A program made the position numbers and the translations under genes. A stretch of DNA of 64,000 nucleotides from Desulfitobacterium_A nosdiversum (GTDB lineage: Bacteria; Bacillota; Desulfitobacteriia; Desulfitobacteriales; Desulfitobacteriaceae). Positions 25,127 through 34,959 of this stretch are shown here, in pieces (within the stretch, counting starts at the first letter, position 1; every line of letters starts with the position of its first letter). The notes under the pieces are model-generated. The model worked only from the letters and a program-made list of their open reading frames with translations. It did no database searches and had not been told where the DNA came from. The stretch spans positions 2,666,001-2,730,000 of the forward strand of contig NZ_CP172056.1 in NCBI RefSeq assembly GCF_049860565.1, written 5' to 3'.

Positions 25127-26389
25127 ATGAAACATCTTAACCAATGGCTCAACGGCGAACATCACAGTCCGCTGCTCGGTGCTAAAGATTTTGTTAAATA
25201 CATAGGTCCAGGCTTACTTGTGACCGTTGGTTTTATTGATCCGGGAAATTGGGCCTCGAATCTTGCGGCAGGCTCGGATTATGGCTATCAGCTCTTGTGG
25301 ACAGTGACCTTTGCTACTTTTATGTTGTTCATTTTACAGCATAACGCCGCCCATTTAGGAATTGTTACAGGAGATTGTCTAGCTGAAGCTGCATCAAAGC
25401 ATCTAAAGCCGTCTCTTTCTAAGACAATTCTCTTAACAGCAGTTTTATCAACGATTTCAACAGCATTTGCGGAAATACTTGGCGGAGCAATTGCTTTAAA
25501 TCTATTATTTAAGATTCCGATCAAAATAGCTGCAGTTCCTATTTTAATCCTGGTACTGTGGCTCCTGTTTTCTAATTCGTATCGACGTATTGAAAAATGG
25601 ATTATTGGCTTTGTATCGGTTATCGGGTTTTCCTTTGTAGCTGAATTAAGCTTTGTCCATGTGAGTTGGGCGGAAGCAGCTAAAGGATGGTTTACCGTAA
25701 GTTTACCTCCGGGGTCGCATCTGGTCGTTTTATCCATCCTTGGTGCGGTCATCATGCCGACGAATTTGTTTCTGCACTCTGAAACGATTCAGAGCCGAGC
25801 TTGGCATAAGGAAGATCCTGAATTTATTCAGCGACAGTTAAAATTCGAATTTACAGATACGCTTTTTTCAATGATAATGGGGTGGGCGATTAATAGTGCT
25901 TTGATCATTTTAGCTGCCGCGACCTTCTTTAATCATCAGATTGAGGTTACTGAACTTAGTGAAGCGAAGCATCTCATGGAACCTTTATTAGGAAACAGTG
26001 CGGGGATTATTTTCGCGATTGCTTTGCTGTTTTCAGGTATTTCGTCAAGCCTGACAGCGGGAATGGCAGGCGGAACGATTGTCGCCGGGATGTTTAAGGA
26101 ACCCTATGATATTCAGGACAGCCATACTAAGGTGGGAGTAGCTCTGATTCTGCTTCTATCCACACTTTGTATTTTCTTTGTTTCTGATCCTTTCCAGGGG
26201 CTCATCTATTCGCAGATGTTTTTATGTCTCCAGCTGCCGATTACGATCTTCTTACAGATTTTCCTGACCTCTTCCTCGAAAGTCATGGGACAATATAAAA
26301 ACACATTTACAACAAAAACCCTTTTAGGGGTGATCGGGATATTCGTAACGGTTTTAGACTTTTTGCTGTTTTATAGCTACTGGTTTTAA
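25127..26389 (+). CDS. Nramp-family divalent metal transporter
   Basis: A 420-residue membrane protein with eleven predicted helices. The helix-1 metal motif DPGN is present (GFIDPGNWASNLAAG), and helix 6 reads IMPTNLFLHSE, where most Nramp proteins have MPHN; the metal-ligand methionine is kept. It should import Mn2+ or Fe2+ with protons, although the altered helix 6 may change selectivity. A GAGGACGG-like site precedes the ATG. The NhaC-like gene follows 18 bases later and a glutaredoxin-like gene after that, forming an operon under the divergent AraC regulator. Confidence 0.85.
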   Translation: MKHLNQWLNGEHHSPLLGAKDFVKYIGPGLLVTVGFIDPGNWASNLAAGSDYGYQLLWTVTFATFMLFILQHNAAHLGIVTGDCLAEAASKHLKPSLSKTILLTAVLSTISTAFAEILGGAIALNLLFKIPIKIAAVPILILVLWLLFSNSYRRIEKWIIGFVSVIGFSFVAELSFVHVSWAEAAKGWFTVSLPPGSHLVVLSILGAVIMPTNLFLHSETIQSRAWHKEDPEFIQRQLKFEFTDTLFSMIMGWAINSALIILAAATFFNHQIEVTELSEAKHLMEPLLGNSAGIIFAIALLFSGISSSLTAGMAGGTIVAGMFKEPYDIQDSHTKVGVALILLLSTLCIFFVSDPFQGLIYSQMFLCLQLPITIFLQIFLTSSSKVMGQYKNTFTTKTLLGVIGIFVTVLDFLLFYSYWF

Positions 26390-26407
26390 ATTAAGGAGGA
26401 TTTTTTT

Positions 26408-27733
26408 GTGGAAGTCTTATTTCTTATGGTTGTATCCATAAGCCTTCTTATGTTGAGCGTTATCAAAAGTTGGTATATCGGTTATCCGCTGATTATTTGT
26501 TGGGTTTTATTTTTGGCTTACGCTCTCCAAAAGGGCTTTACATTTAAAGAAGTCTTGCGGATGTCTTATGAAGGCGGGAAGAAGTCCTTTGTTGTTATCA
26601 ATATTCTTCTTCTTATCGGGGCGGTTATCAGTTTATGGATGGCTTCCGGGACAATCCCTTCGCTTGTATACTATTGCTTACAATATATTTCCCCGACCGG
26701 TTTCCTCTTGTCCGCTTTTTTAATCAGCTGTTTCATGTCATTTATGATTGGAACTTCACTGGGAACGGTCAGCACAGTTGGCGTGCCACTAATTATCCTG
26801 GCTAAAAGCGGCAGCATTAATTTAAATATGGTTGCTGGAGCTGTCATTGCCGGCGCCTATTTTGGGGATAGATGCTCCCCCATGTCTTCCAGTGCTGTGC
26901 TCGTTGCTAATTTGACCGAAACGCGCTTATTTACGAATATCCGAAATATGCTTAGAACTTCGATTCTATCCGTCTCTTTGACGGTTATCATTTATGGTAT
27001 CCTTTCGCGCAGCTATCCTTTGCAAATCGTGAATAACAGCTTATCCTCCGATCTGATGGAAACCTTTAAGATTGGTCTTATTATGCTGATTCCGGCTCTT
27101 ATGATTATTATACTGTCCCTGCTCAAAGTTAGGATTCAGATGACGATGCTTATGAGCATTCTTGTTGCTTTCATTCTTAGTCTTGTTGTCCAAAAGGTTC
27201 CGCTCCATCAGATTTTATATACAGTGTTCTGGGGATTTCACTTAGATCACGGCGCTCTCCAAAACATAATGAAGGGCGGAGGAATTTTTCCAATGCTCAA
27301 AACAACACTGGTCATTTTTATTTCTTGCTCATTGGCTGGGGTATTTGAAGGAATAGCGATTTTTGACCGCCTTAAAAATTCGCTCCTGAAGATGGAGATG
27401 AGAAGGGAAAAGAGGTTTTCAGCAACGCTTATTGTAAGTACAATTGCTGCAGCTTTCGGTTGTACCCAAACCATTGCCGTTGTTTTAACCAGCGAGATTA
27501 TGAAAGTGTGCTATGGTCAGGGAGAAAATGATCAATTTTCTTTGGACATTGAAAACTCCGGGATATTGGTTTCGGCCTTAATTCCTTGGAATATTGCAGC
27601 TCTTGTTCCAACGACTACATTGAATGTAAGCATTGCCGGATATGTGCCTTATGCCGTTTATCTGTACATACTCCCTCTTGTGTATTTAATGGCGACCCGG
27701 ATCAAAAGACAGAAGGCTGATTTAATAGTATAA
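26408..27733 (+). CDS. NhaC-family Na+/H+ antiporter-like membrane protein
   Basis: A 441-residue transporter of the NhaC/ion transporter superfamily with about eleven helices. The pattern FMIGTSLGTVSTVGVPLI, GAVIAGAYFGDRCSPMSSSAVLVA and the mirrored AAFGCTQTIAVVLTSE region is typical. GTG start with AAGGAGG 9 bases upstream. Possible substrates include Na+/H+, malate/lactate or, given its neighbour, metal-coupled exchange. Its tight linkage to Nramp suggests joint control. Confidence 0.85.
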   Translation: MEVLFLMVVSISLLMLSVIKSWYIGYPLIICWVLFLAYALQKGFTFKEVLRMSYEGGKKSFVVINILLLIGAVISLWMASGTIPSLVYYCLQYISPTGFLLSAFLISCFMSFMIGTSLGTVSTVGVPLIILAKSGSINLNMVAGAVIAGAYFGDRCSPMSSSAVLVANLTETRLFTNIRNMLRTSILSVSLTVIIYGILSRSYPLQIVNNSLSSDLMETFKIGLIMLIPALMIIILSLLKVRIQMTMLMSILVAFILSLVVQKVPLHQILYTVFWGFHLDHGALQNIMKGGGIFPMLKTTLVIFISCSLAGVFEGIAIFDRLKNSLLKMEMRREKRFSATLIVSTIAAAFGCTQTIAVVLTSEIMKVCYGQGENDQFSLDIENSGILVSALIPWNIAALVPTTTLNVSIAGYVPYAVYLYILPLVYLMATRIKRQKADLIV

Positions 27734-27754
27734 TCAAAAAAAGGTGTTGGTGAG

Positions 27755-28018
27755 ATGAAACCTGTAATTATGTTAACGATGCAATCCTGCCCTTACTGTA
27801 AAAAGGCATTTCAATGGATGGATGAACTTTGCGAGGAAAATGATAAATACAGTGCGGTTGAGGTCAAAGTTATTGATGAAAACCTTCAGCCGGAAATTGC
27901 CAGGCAGTATAATTATTATTATGTCCCTACCTATTTTGTTGAAGGCAAAAAGGTACATGAAGGAGTTCCCACAAAGGAAATTGTTCGCGGCGTTTTTGAT
28001 ACGGCACTTGGAGAATAA
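27755..28018 (+). CDS. glutaredoxin-like thioredoxin-fold protein
   Basis: An 87-residue protein with the redox motif CPYC near 12 (MQSCPYCKKAF) and the cis-proline YYVPTYFVEGKKVHEG. It probably reduces disulfides or glutathione-type mixed disulfides in the cytoplasm. It begins 21 bases after the NhaC-like gene and is followed by a strong terminator, so it is the last gene of that operon. Confidence 0.85.
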   Translation: MKPVIMLTMQSCPYCKKAFQWMDELCEENDKYSAVEVKVIDENLQPEIARQYNYYYVPTYFVEGKKVHEGVPTKEIVRGVFDTALGE

Positions 28019-28030
28019 CGGAATGATGTT

Positions 28031-28073
28031 AAGGGGTATCTCAAGGCTTTCTTGAGTACTCCTTATTTTTTTT
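28031..28073 (+). terminator. intrinsic terminator after the Nramp operon
   Basis: AAGGGGTATCTCAAG at 28031-28045 pairs imperfectly with CTTGAGTACTCCTT at 28051-28064, followed by a run of eight T residues. Confidence 0.8.
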
Positions 28074-28198
28074 GTTTTATTTTAGTCTTTTGTAAAGAAT
28101 TCCTAAATATATTGTTTAATTATGACGACTTGCAGGAAAAGCCTTTTATTCGAAGAACTTTAATTTAAGAACCGATATAAACGAGAGGAATCGTTAGG

Positions 28199-30094
28199 AT
28201 GAATAATATGAATTTTTTAAGTCAAGAGGAAATTTATCTATTTAATCGGGGAGAGTTCCATCATAGTTATCTTAAGTTCGGAGCCCATCTCTTGAATCAT
28301 AACGGAGTACTGGGAACCCATTTTGCAGTGTGGGCGCCATCAGTTTCGGGGGTTAATCTGGTTGGCGATTTTAACGGTTGGGGTTCTCAATGTATGGCTA
28401 TGCAGGAAGCCGGGGATACGGGAGTTTGGACGCTCTTTATACCGGAGAATCTTTCAGGTCAATGTTATAAATACCAAATCCAGACCAAGAAAGGCGAAGT
28501 ATTGTATAAGGCTGATCCGTATGCCTTTTCCGCAGAGCTGCGCCCCCATACAGCCTCTGTTGTCTATGATTTGGATACTTATTCATGGAAAGATCAAAAT
28601 TGGCTGAAGAAACGCTCAAGGAGAACTGAAATTGATCGCCCTCTGGCGATTTATGAAGTTCATTTGGGTTCCTGGCGTCAGCATCCCGATGGTGAATTTT
28701 ACTCGTGGCGTGAATTGGCGGAAGAGCTTATACCCTATGTTAAAGAAATGGGATATACCCACATTGAGCTTCTGCCGATTATGGAACATCCTTTTGACGG
28801 CTCTTGGGGATATCAAGTGACGGGATATTATGCCTGCACGCGGCGCTACGGTGAGCCTCAGGATTTTATGTATTTTGTCGATCAATGCCATCAGGCTGGG
28901 ATTGGAGTTTTATTGGATTGGGTTCCTGGACATTTTTGTAAAGATGCACATGGGTTGGGCCTTTTTAATGGAGAAGCGGCTTTTGAAAAAGAGGAACATA
29001 AAGAATGGGGAACCTATATCTTTGATTTCGGTAAAACTGAAGTTTTAAGCTTTTTGATATCAAATGCTCTTTTTTGGTTATCCTTATATCATATTGATGG
29101 ACTTCGTGTCGATGGGGTCAGCAGCATGCTCTATCTTGACTACGGAAAAAGTCCGGGCTCTTGGAAGCCTAATATTGAGGGGGGGCGTGAGAATCTTGAA
29201 GCTATTGCTTTTATGCGAAAACTGAATACCGTTGTTTTTCGGGAGTTTCCAGGGGTAATGATGATTGCTGAAGAGTCAACCGACTGGCCGCTGGTCACTT
29301 ATCCTGTTGAAGTTCATGGGCTGGGCTACAATTATAAGTGGAATATGGGTTGGATGAATGACACGCTGCGTTATATGAAGCTCGATTTTTCACAGCGCCA
29401 GTATCATCATCAATTGCTGACGTTTTCGTTAACGTATGCTTTCTCTGAGAACTTTGTTCTCCCGCTTTCTCATGATGAAGTCGTTCATGGCAAGCAATCT
29501 CTGCTTTCAAGAATGCCGGGAAGCTATGAACAACAGTTTGCAGGTTTGAGAGCTTTGTATGGATATTTTTTCACTCATCCCGGTAAAAAACTGCTCTTTA
29601 TGGGGGGGGAAATTGCTCAGTTTATTGAGTGGCGCGATAGTGCGGAACTGGATTGGCTGCTCCTCGATTATGATTCTCACCGTAAGCTTAAAGAATATGT
29701 TTGCAGGCTTAATCATTTTTATCAAAAGGAAAAAGCCTTATGGGAAATGGACTCGAATTGGGATGGGTTTGAATGGATAGATGTTAATAATAATAGTCAA
29801 AGCATTCTGGCTTTTTGCCGCAGGGCGAAAAATCCCAAAGACTTCTTAGTCGTTGTCCTTAATTTTCAGCCCCGTCATTATCCCGAATTTCGCATTGGTA
29901 TACCTCAAGAGGGTCGCTATAGGCTCGTTTTTAATTCGGATTGGAATGATTTTGGCGGAGATACTCCGCCAAAAGGAAGAATCCTTAAATCGGAACCCGT
30001 TGCCTGGCATGGACGTGATAATTCCCTGAATATCGAGATTCCGCCCTTGTCTTGTTTAATCTTTAAGCCTGTTGCCCAATCCAAAAAAGTGTAG
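28199..30094 (+). CDS. glgB: 1,4-alpha-glucan branching enzyme
   Basis: Introduces alpha-1,6 branches into glycogen. The 631-residue protein has a CBM48 module at about 20-125 (THFAVWAPSVSGVNLVGDFNGW), the GH13 barrel with nucleophile D305 (DGLRVDGVSS), the acid/base in IAEEST and the HDEVVHGK segment, and a C-terminal beta domain. GAGAGGA is 9 bases before ATG 28199; ATG 28208 is an in-frame alternative. It opens the glycogen operon, 9 bases ahead of glgP. Confidence 0.95.
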   Translation: MNNMNFLSQEEIYLFNRGEFHHSYLKFGAHLLNHNGVLGTHFAVWAPSVSGVNLVGDFNGWGSQCMAMQEAGDTGVWTLFIPENLSGQCYKYQIQTKKGEVLYKADPYAFSAELRPHTASVVYDLDTYSWKDQNWLKKRSRRTEIDRPLAIYEVHLGSWRQHPDGEFYSWRELAEELIPYVKEMGYTHIELLPIMEHPFDGSWGYQVTGYYACTRRYGEPQDFMYFVDQCHQAGIGVLLDWVPGHFCKDAHGLGLFNGEAAFEKEEHKEWGTYIFDFGKTEVLSFLISNALFWLSLYHIDGLRVDGVSSMLYLDYGKSPGSWKPNIEGGRENLEAIAFMRKLNTVVFREFPGVMMIAEESTDWPLVTYPVEVHGLGYNYKWNMGWMNDTLRYMKLDFSQRQYHHQLLTFSLTYAFSENFVLPLSHDEVVHGKQSLLSRMPGSYEQQFAGLRALYGYFFTHPGKKLLFMGGEIAQFIEWRDSAELDWLLLDYDSHRKLKEYVCRLNHFYQKEKALWEMDSNWDGFEWIDVNNNSQSILAFCRRAKNPKDFLVVVLNFQPRHYPEFRIGIPQEGRYRLVFNSDWNDFGGDTPPKGRILKSEPVAWHGRDNSLNIEIPPLSCLIFKPVAQSKKV

Positions 30095-30103
30095 GAGGTC
30101 GTA

Positions 30104-32536
30104 ATGTTTCAAGACATCGCAAGTTTTAAACAAGCCTATACTGATAAATTGGTTAAATCAGAAGGAGTCATCCTTGAAGATGCATCACCCTGGAATAAAT
30201 ATCACGCCTTGATTGCCTTGCTTCAAGAAATTATGATTTCCGAGAGGGTTTTAGCTAAGCCGCGCGATAAAAATGTGAAGCGGGTTTACTATTTTTCCAT
30301 GGAATTTTTAATGGGAAAGCTCTTGAAATACTATCTTGTTAATCTCGGTCTTGAAGAAATAGTCCGAGCAGGTCTGAGCGATCTCAACATTGATCTTGAA
30401 GAGCTGTTAAAGCAAGAAAATGATCCTGGTCTAGGTAATGGGGGCCTTGGCCGACTTGCCGCCTGTTTTCTGGATTCAATGGCTTTTTTAGGGATTAAAG
30501 GACATGGAAACTGCATTCGCTATAAATACGGGATGTTTGAACAGCGGATTATAGCCGGTTACCAGCACGAAGTCGCAGATAACTGGCTGCGCAAAGGTTT
30601 TCCTTGGGAAATACGCAAGCCGGAAAAGGCGGTCACCGTTAAGTTCAAGGGCAATGTCAAAGTCGAAAATATCGATGGGAAATGGCAGTTTATCCATGAA
30701 AACTACGAATCAGTCCTGGCCGTTCCCTATGACGTTCCGATCATGAGCTATGATAATCCGGAAACGGTCAATAACCTAAGACTTTGGAGTGCTGAGTCCG
30801 TTCCCACAGAATTGGACCTGGAGTCCTTTAATCGGGGGGAGATCAAACCGACCAATGCCAGCTGCTCAGAGGTTGAGTCCATCTCCTATGTCCTTTATCC
30901 CGATGACAGCAGTCCGGCAGGCAAGGAATTGCGTTTGAAGCAAGAATACTTTTTTGTAGCCGCCGGATTAGGATCTATCGTTCGCTCCTATAAAAAGAAG
31001 AGTGCTGCTTTAGCAGACTTTACACGTTCGGTAGCCGTTCATATTAATGATACCCATCCCACCTTATGTATCCCTGAACTGATGCGGATTTTAGTGGATG
31101 AAGAAGGGCTCGCCTGGGAAGAAGCCTGGAAGATTACGGTCAATACTTTCTCCTTTACGAATCATACGATTATGCCGGAGGCGTTGGAATCTTGGCCGAT
31201 CGATATGTTCCGCAATCTTTTGCCCCGGATCTATATGATTATCGAAGAGATTGACCGGCGCTTTTTGGAGTATTTGCAGCAACGCTTTCCAGGACGGAAT
31301 GACCTGATTCAACAAACGCGGATTCTGCGCGACGGACAGATATTCATGGCCAATCTCGCTGTGTTTGGCAGTTATTCCGTGAATGGGGTAGCGGCTCTCC
31401 ATACGGAAATTCTTAAACGGGAATCCTTTAATGCGTTTTATCAAATATTCGGCTATAAGTTCAATAACAAGACAAATGGCGTTAACCATCGTCGATTTTT
31501 ATTGACGGCAAATCCAGGGTTGTCTCATCTCATTACGGAGGGCATCGGATCAGGTTGGATTAAAAACGCTGAAGCATTAAAACAGTTAAAGGCCTTTCAT
31601 AACGACTCGAATTTCTTAGAACAGTTGGCAAAGGTTAAATACCAGAATAAACGTCAATTGATTCAACTGATTTCGGAAAAACAAAATATTAATCTCGATC
31701 CGTCATCGATGTTTGATGTTCAGGTTAAACGGATGCACGCGTATAAGCGCCAGCTGCTTAATGTATTGAAAATTATGTACCTCTATAATCAGCTGCGGGA
31801 TAATTCAGCTGTGTTTAATCAGTCTTATACCTTTATTTTTGGAGGAAAGGCCGCTCCGGGCTATCATTATGCCAAGACTGTGATTAAACTGATCAATGCT
31901 TTGGCGCAAAAAATACAGAAAGATCCAGCGGCAAATCAATTTTTGCAGGTTGTCTTCCTTGAGAATTTTAATGTTTCCGTCGGAGAGGTCGTTTACCCTG
32001 CAGCGGATGTCAGCGAGCAAATTTCAACAGCAAGCAAGGAAGCCTCGGGAACGGGAAATATGAAGTTCATGATGAATGGTGCAGTCACCTTGGGGACCTT
32101 AGACGGAGCCAATGTTGAAATCCGTGAAGCCGTGGATGATGCCAATATGTTTGTATTCGGCCTGACCGCCGGGGAGGTTATCCGATATAATCGGGAACGC
32201 ACTTATCGGTCTTGGGATGTCTATCATGCGAATTCCGAACTGCAGTGTATTGTTGATCAGCTTATCAACGGTTTCTTTGAAGAAGCCAGCGAGGAATTCC
32301 GCGTTATCTACGACTCTTTGTTGCTTTATAATGATGAATTTTTTGTGCTTCAGGATTTTGCGGCGTATATTGAGGCTTTTAAAAGTCTTCAGGCAGCGTA
32401 TAGCCATCCTAAGGAGTGGAATCGGATGTCCCTTATTAATATTGCGGAATCCGGGAGGTTTTCAAGCGACCGAGCTATTCGCGAATATGCGGATGGAATA
32501 TGGAAGGTTAGAGCGAGGATACCCCGGGACCGCTAG
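30104..32536 (+). CDS. glgP: glycogen/starch phosphorylase
   Basis: Releases glucose-1-phosphate from glycogen ends. At 810 residues it has the full family length; the PLP-lysine motif KEASGTGNMKFMMNGA is intact, along with NDPGLGNGGLGRLAACFLDS near the N-terminus and KRMHAYKRQLLN. AGGAGG lies directly upstream. It is embedded between branching and synthesis genes, so one transcript would carry both synthetic and degradative enzymes. Confidence 0.95.
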   Translation: MFQDIASFKQAYTDKLVKSEGVILEDASPWNKYHALIALLQEIMISERVLAKPRDKNVKRVYYFSMEFLMGKLLKYYLVNLGLEEIVRAGLSDLNIDLEELLKQENDPGLGNGGLGRLAACFLDSMAFLGIKGHGNCIRYKYGMFEQRIIAGYQHEVADNWLRKGFPWEIRKPEKAVTVKFKGNVKVENIDGKWQFIHENYESVLAVPYDVPIMSYDNPETVNNLRLWSAESVPTELDLESFNRGEIKPTNASCSEVESISYVLYPDDSSPAGKELRLKQEYFFVAAGLGSIVRSYKKKSAALADFTRSVAVHINDTHPTLCIPELMRILVDEEGLAWEEAWKITVNTFSFTNHTIMPEALESWPIDMFRNLLPRIYMIIEEIDRRFLEYLQQRFPGRNDLIQQTRILRDGQIFMANLAVFGSYSVNGVAALHTEILKRESFNAFYQIFGYKFNNKTNGVNHRRFLLTANPGLSHLITEGIGSGWIKNAEALKQLKAFHNDSNFLEQLAKVKYQNKRQLIQLISEKQNINLDPSSMFDVQVKRMHAYKRQLLNVLKIMYLYNQLRDNSAVFNQSYTFIFGGKAAPGYHYAKTVIKLINALAQKIQKDPAANQFLQVVFLENFNVSVGEVVYPAADVSEQISTASKEASGTGNMKFMMNGAVTLGTLDGANVEIREAVDDANMFVFGLTAGEVIRYNRERTYRSWDVYHANSELQCIVDQLINGFFEEASEEFRVIYDSLLLYNDEFFVLQDFAAYIEAFKSLQAAYSHPKEWNRMSLINIAESGRFSSDRAIREYADGIWKVRARIPRDR

Positions 32537-32593
32537 TCTAATCTAAATAAACAACAGAGAGAAAACCTTCATCAGAGAGAGGAGCGCTTAAGG

Positions 32594-33817
32594 ATGTCTA
32601 AGCAGGAATGTATAGCTATGTTGTTAGCGGGTGGACAGGGAAGCCGTTTAGGGCCGCTCACACGTCATATCGCCAAACCCGCAGTATCCTTCTGCGGTAA
32701 ATATCGCATTATTGATTTTTGCCTTAGCAATTGTGCTCAATCAGGGATTACCACGATTGGGGTTCTCACCCAATACAGGCCCTATCTGCTTAACTCCTAT
32801 ATCGGATCGGGTTCCGCTTGGGATTTAGATGATCCTGTTGGCGGGGTTCATATTCTGCAGCCCTATCAGGGCGGAAACGAAGGCGGCTGGTATAGTGGTA
32901 CTGCGAATGCCGTTTATCACAATATCAATTTTATGGACCTCTATGATCCGGAATATGTCCTGATTCTCTCAGGAGACCATATCTACAAAATGGATTATAC
33001 GGAGATGCTTAATTTTCATAAGGAAAAAGGAGCGGAAATTACAATTTCGACGTTAACCGTGCCTTGGGAGGAAACGTCGCGTTTTGGAATATTAACGGCT
33101 GATGAAGAAGGTCAAGTGACCCAGTTCGAAGAGAAGCCGGATCATTCACAAAGTGATATTGCTTCAATGGGTGTCTATATTTTCAATTGGTCTGTTCTTA
33201 AGCAGGCTTTATTAAAGGATCATCAGCGCACAGACTCTGAGAATGACTTTGGGAAAAACATTATTCCTAAAGAATTGAGTGAGGGAACTCGGATTTTTGC
33301 CTATCCTTTTCATGGATATTGGCGGGACGTCGGGACCATCGAAAGCTATTATCAGGCGAATATGGAATGTTTGGGACGGGAGAATGCAATTGATATATTC
33401 GATAGAAGTTACAAGATATATTCCAACGAAGATATTCTGCCTGCACAATATATTGGACCTCAGGCTTTAATCGCCGATAGTTTGGTCGGAAATGGCTGCA
33501 CGATTCTCGGAGAGGTTAAGCATTCTATTTTGGCTCCCGGTGTTTTTATCGGTGAAGGGGCTGACATTCAGGACTCCATTATTTTGCCGAATGCTAAAAT
33601 CTATGCCCAATCTAAAATTCATAAAGCGATAATTGGTGAAGGAGCAGTACTTTTAAATGGCTGCCAAATTGGTCTTACTCCTTCGGAACCCTTGAAACAG
33701 GATGGAATTACTGTTGTTGAAGGAAATGAAGTTCTTGACTCGGGCTCTGTTTTTGAAGCGGGATGCAACGTTTATGCAACTGCTAAGACGACAGAAAGGA
33801 GTAAGCAACATGCGTGA
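32594..33817 (+). CDS. glgC: glucose-1-phosphate adenylyltransferase, catalytic subunit
   Basis: Makes ADP-glucose from glucose-1-phosphate and ATP, the committed step of glycogen synthesis. The 407-residue protein begins with the nucleotidyl transferase motif LLAGGQGSRLGPLT, continues with the sugar-phosphate region FEEKPD and a C-terminal left-handed beta-helix. GAGAGGAG precedes the ATG. Its last 8 bases overlap glgD. Confidence 0.95.
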   Translation: MSKQECIAMLLAGGQGSRLGPLTRHIAKPAVSFCGKYRIIDFCLSNCAQSGITTIGVLTQYRPYLLNSYIGSGSAWDLDDPVGGVHILQPYQGGNEGGWYSGTANAVYHNINFMDLYDPEYVLILSGDHIYKMDYTEMLNFHKEKGAEITISTLTVPWEETSRFGILTADEEGQVTQFEEKPDHSQSDIASMGVYIFNWSVLKQALLKDHQRTDSENDFGKNIIPKELSEGTRIFAYPFHGYWRDVGTIESYYQANMECLGRENAIDIFDRSYKIYSNEDILPAQYIGPQALIADSLVGNGCTILGEVKHSILAPGVFIGEGADIQDSIILPNAKIYAQSKIHKAIIGEGAVLLNGCQIGLTPSEPLKQDGITVVEGNEVLDSGSVFEAGCNVYATAKTTERSKQHA

Positions 33818-34940
33818 TACAATTGGTATTTTATATGCTAATAGTGACGGTGATCAATTGCAAGGGCTTGCTCAATACCGCCCAATTGCCGCGGTTCCTT
33901 TTGGAGGGCGCTATCGCTTGCTCGATTTCGCTTTATCAAACATGGTCAACTCCGGTTTAAGGACAATCGGAATGATCACCCCCTTTTTTTATCGGCCTTT
34001 ATTAGATCACCTCGGTGCGGGTAAATCGTGGTTTCTCGACAGGAAAGCAGGTGGCCTTTACATATTGCCGGGAGCCATTAACGGGCTTAGAAATAAAAAC
34101 AAATTTTATATCAAAGATCTTAAATTGAACTATGAGTTTTTATATAAGGATTTTGCCGAAAATGTTATTATCAGCAGCTGCAATCAGGTGTTTAATCTTC
34201 ATTATGAAGAAGCCTTAAGCTTTCATGAACGGATGAGTGCGGATGTGACCTTTATTTATAGAGAAGATGGCTGTGACGGTGCACAACCGGGTCAGGGATG
34301 CCTGAATATCGGTAATGATCAGGCTGTCCATCGGATTGAAAAATCATTAAGTCAGGAGCCGACTCACAGCAGCAATGATATTGTGATAGGAAATTCTTTA
34401 GGAATTCTGATTATCCGGCGTCATCTACTTATGGAAATCATCAAAGGCTATCATACGGTTGATACCGCAGATTTAATGGAAGTTATCAGTGAAAATTTGA
34501 ATTCACTTAGGGTTTACGGCTACCCGTTTACAGGCTATATTAAGAGCATTAATTCGGTTCAAGATTATTTTAATGGCAATATGGATTTGCTTAATTTGCC
34601 GATTCGTGAAAAGTTACTCTTGGGTGAGAACAGGATACACACGAAGATTATAGATAATCCTCCTACACGTTATGGATCACATGCATATATAAAAAACAGT
34701 TTAATCTCCAGTGGGTGCGAAATCGACGGTGAAGTGGAAAATTCCGTTCTTTCACGCGGAGTGATCGTCGAAAGAGGCGCTAAAATTAAAAATAGTATTA
34801 TTCTGCAAAAGTGTGTCATTCGCTCAGATGCAAAATTAGATTTTGTTATTCTCGATAAGTCCTTAGAAGTGGACATGGGGAATATAATAAATGGAAGGCA
34901 AAATCATCCCCTGGTGATGCCGAAAAAACCGTTGATCTGA
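33810..34940 (+). CDS. glgD: glucose-1-phosphate adenylyltransferase, GlgD subunit
   Basis: A 376-residue GlgC paralogue. The N-terminal GGxGxRL loop is degenerate (YANSDGDQLQGLAQYRP), consistent with the non-catalytic GlgD of Bacillus that raises activity of GlgC in a heterotetramer. ATG 33810 has AAAGGAG about 8 bases upstream inside glgC; a longer in-frame ATG at 33702 would overlap glgC by over 100 bases and is rejected. Confidence 0.92.
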   Translation: MRDTIGILYANSDGDQLQGLAQYRPIAAVPFGGRYRLLDFALSNMVNSGLRTIGMITPFFYRPLLDHLGAGKSWFLDRKAGGLYILPGAINGLRNKNKFYIKDLKLNYEFLYKDFAENVIISSCNQVFNLHYEEALSFHERMSADVTFIYREDGCDGAQPGQGCLNIGNDQAVHRIEKSLSQEPTHSSNDIVIGNSLGILIIRRHLLMEIIKGYHTVDTADLMEVISENLNSLRVYGYPFTGYIKSINSVQDYFNGNMDLLNLPIREKLLLGENRIHTKIIDNPPTRYGSHAYIKNSLISSGCEIDGEVENSVLSRGVIVERGAKIKNSIILQKCVIRSDAKLDFVILDKSLEVDMGNIINGRQNHPLVMPKKPLI

Positions 34941-34959
34941 ATAGAAGGGAGGACTTAAT

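Noticed and set aside
33702..33809. Longer glgD start at 33702
   Set aside because: It would overlap glgC by 116 bases; ATG 33810 has a proper ribosome-binding site and gives the conserved N-terminus.
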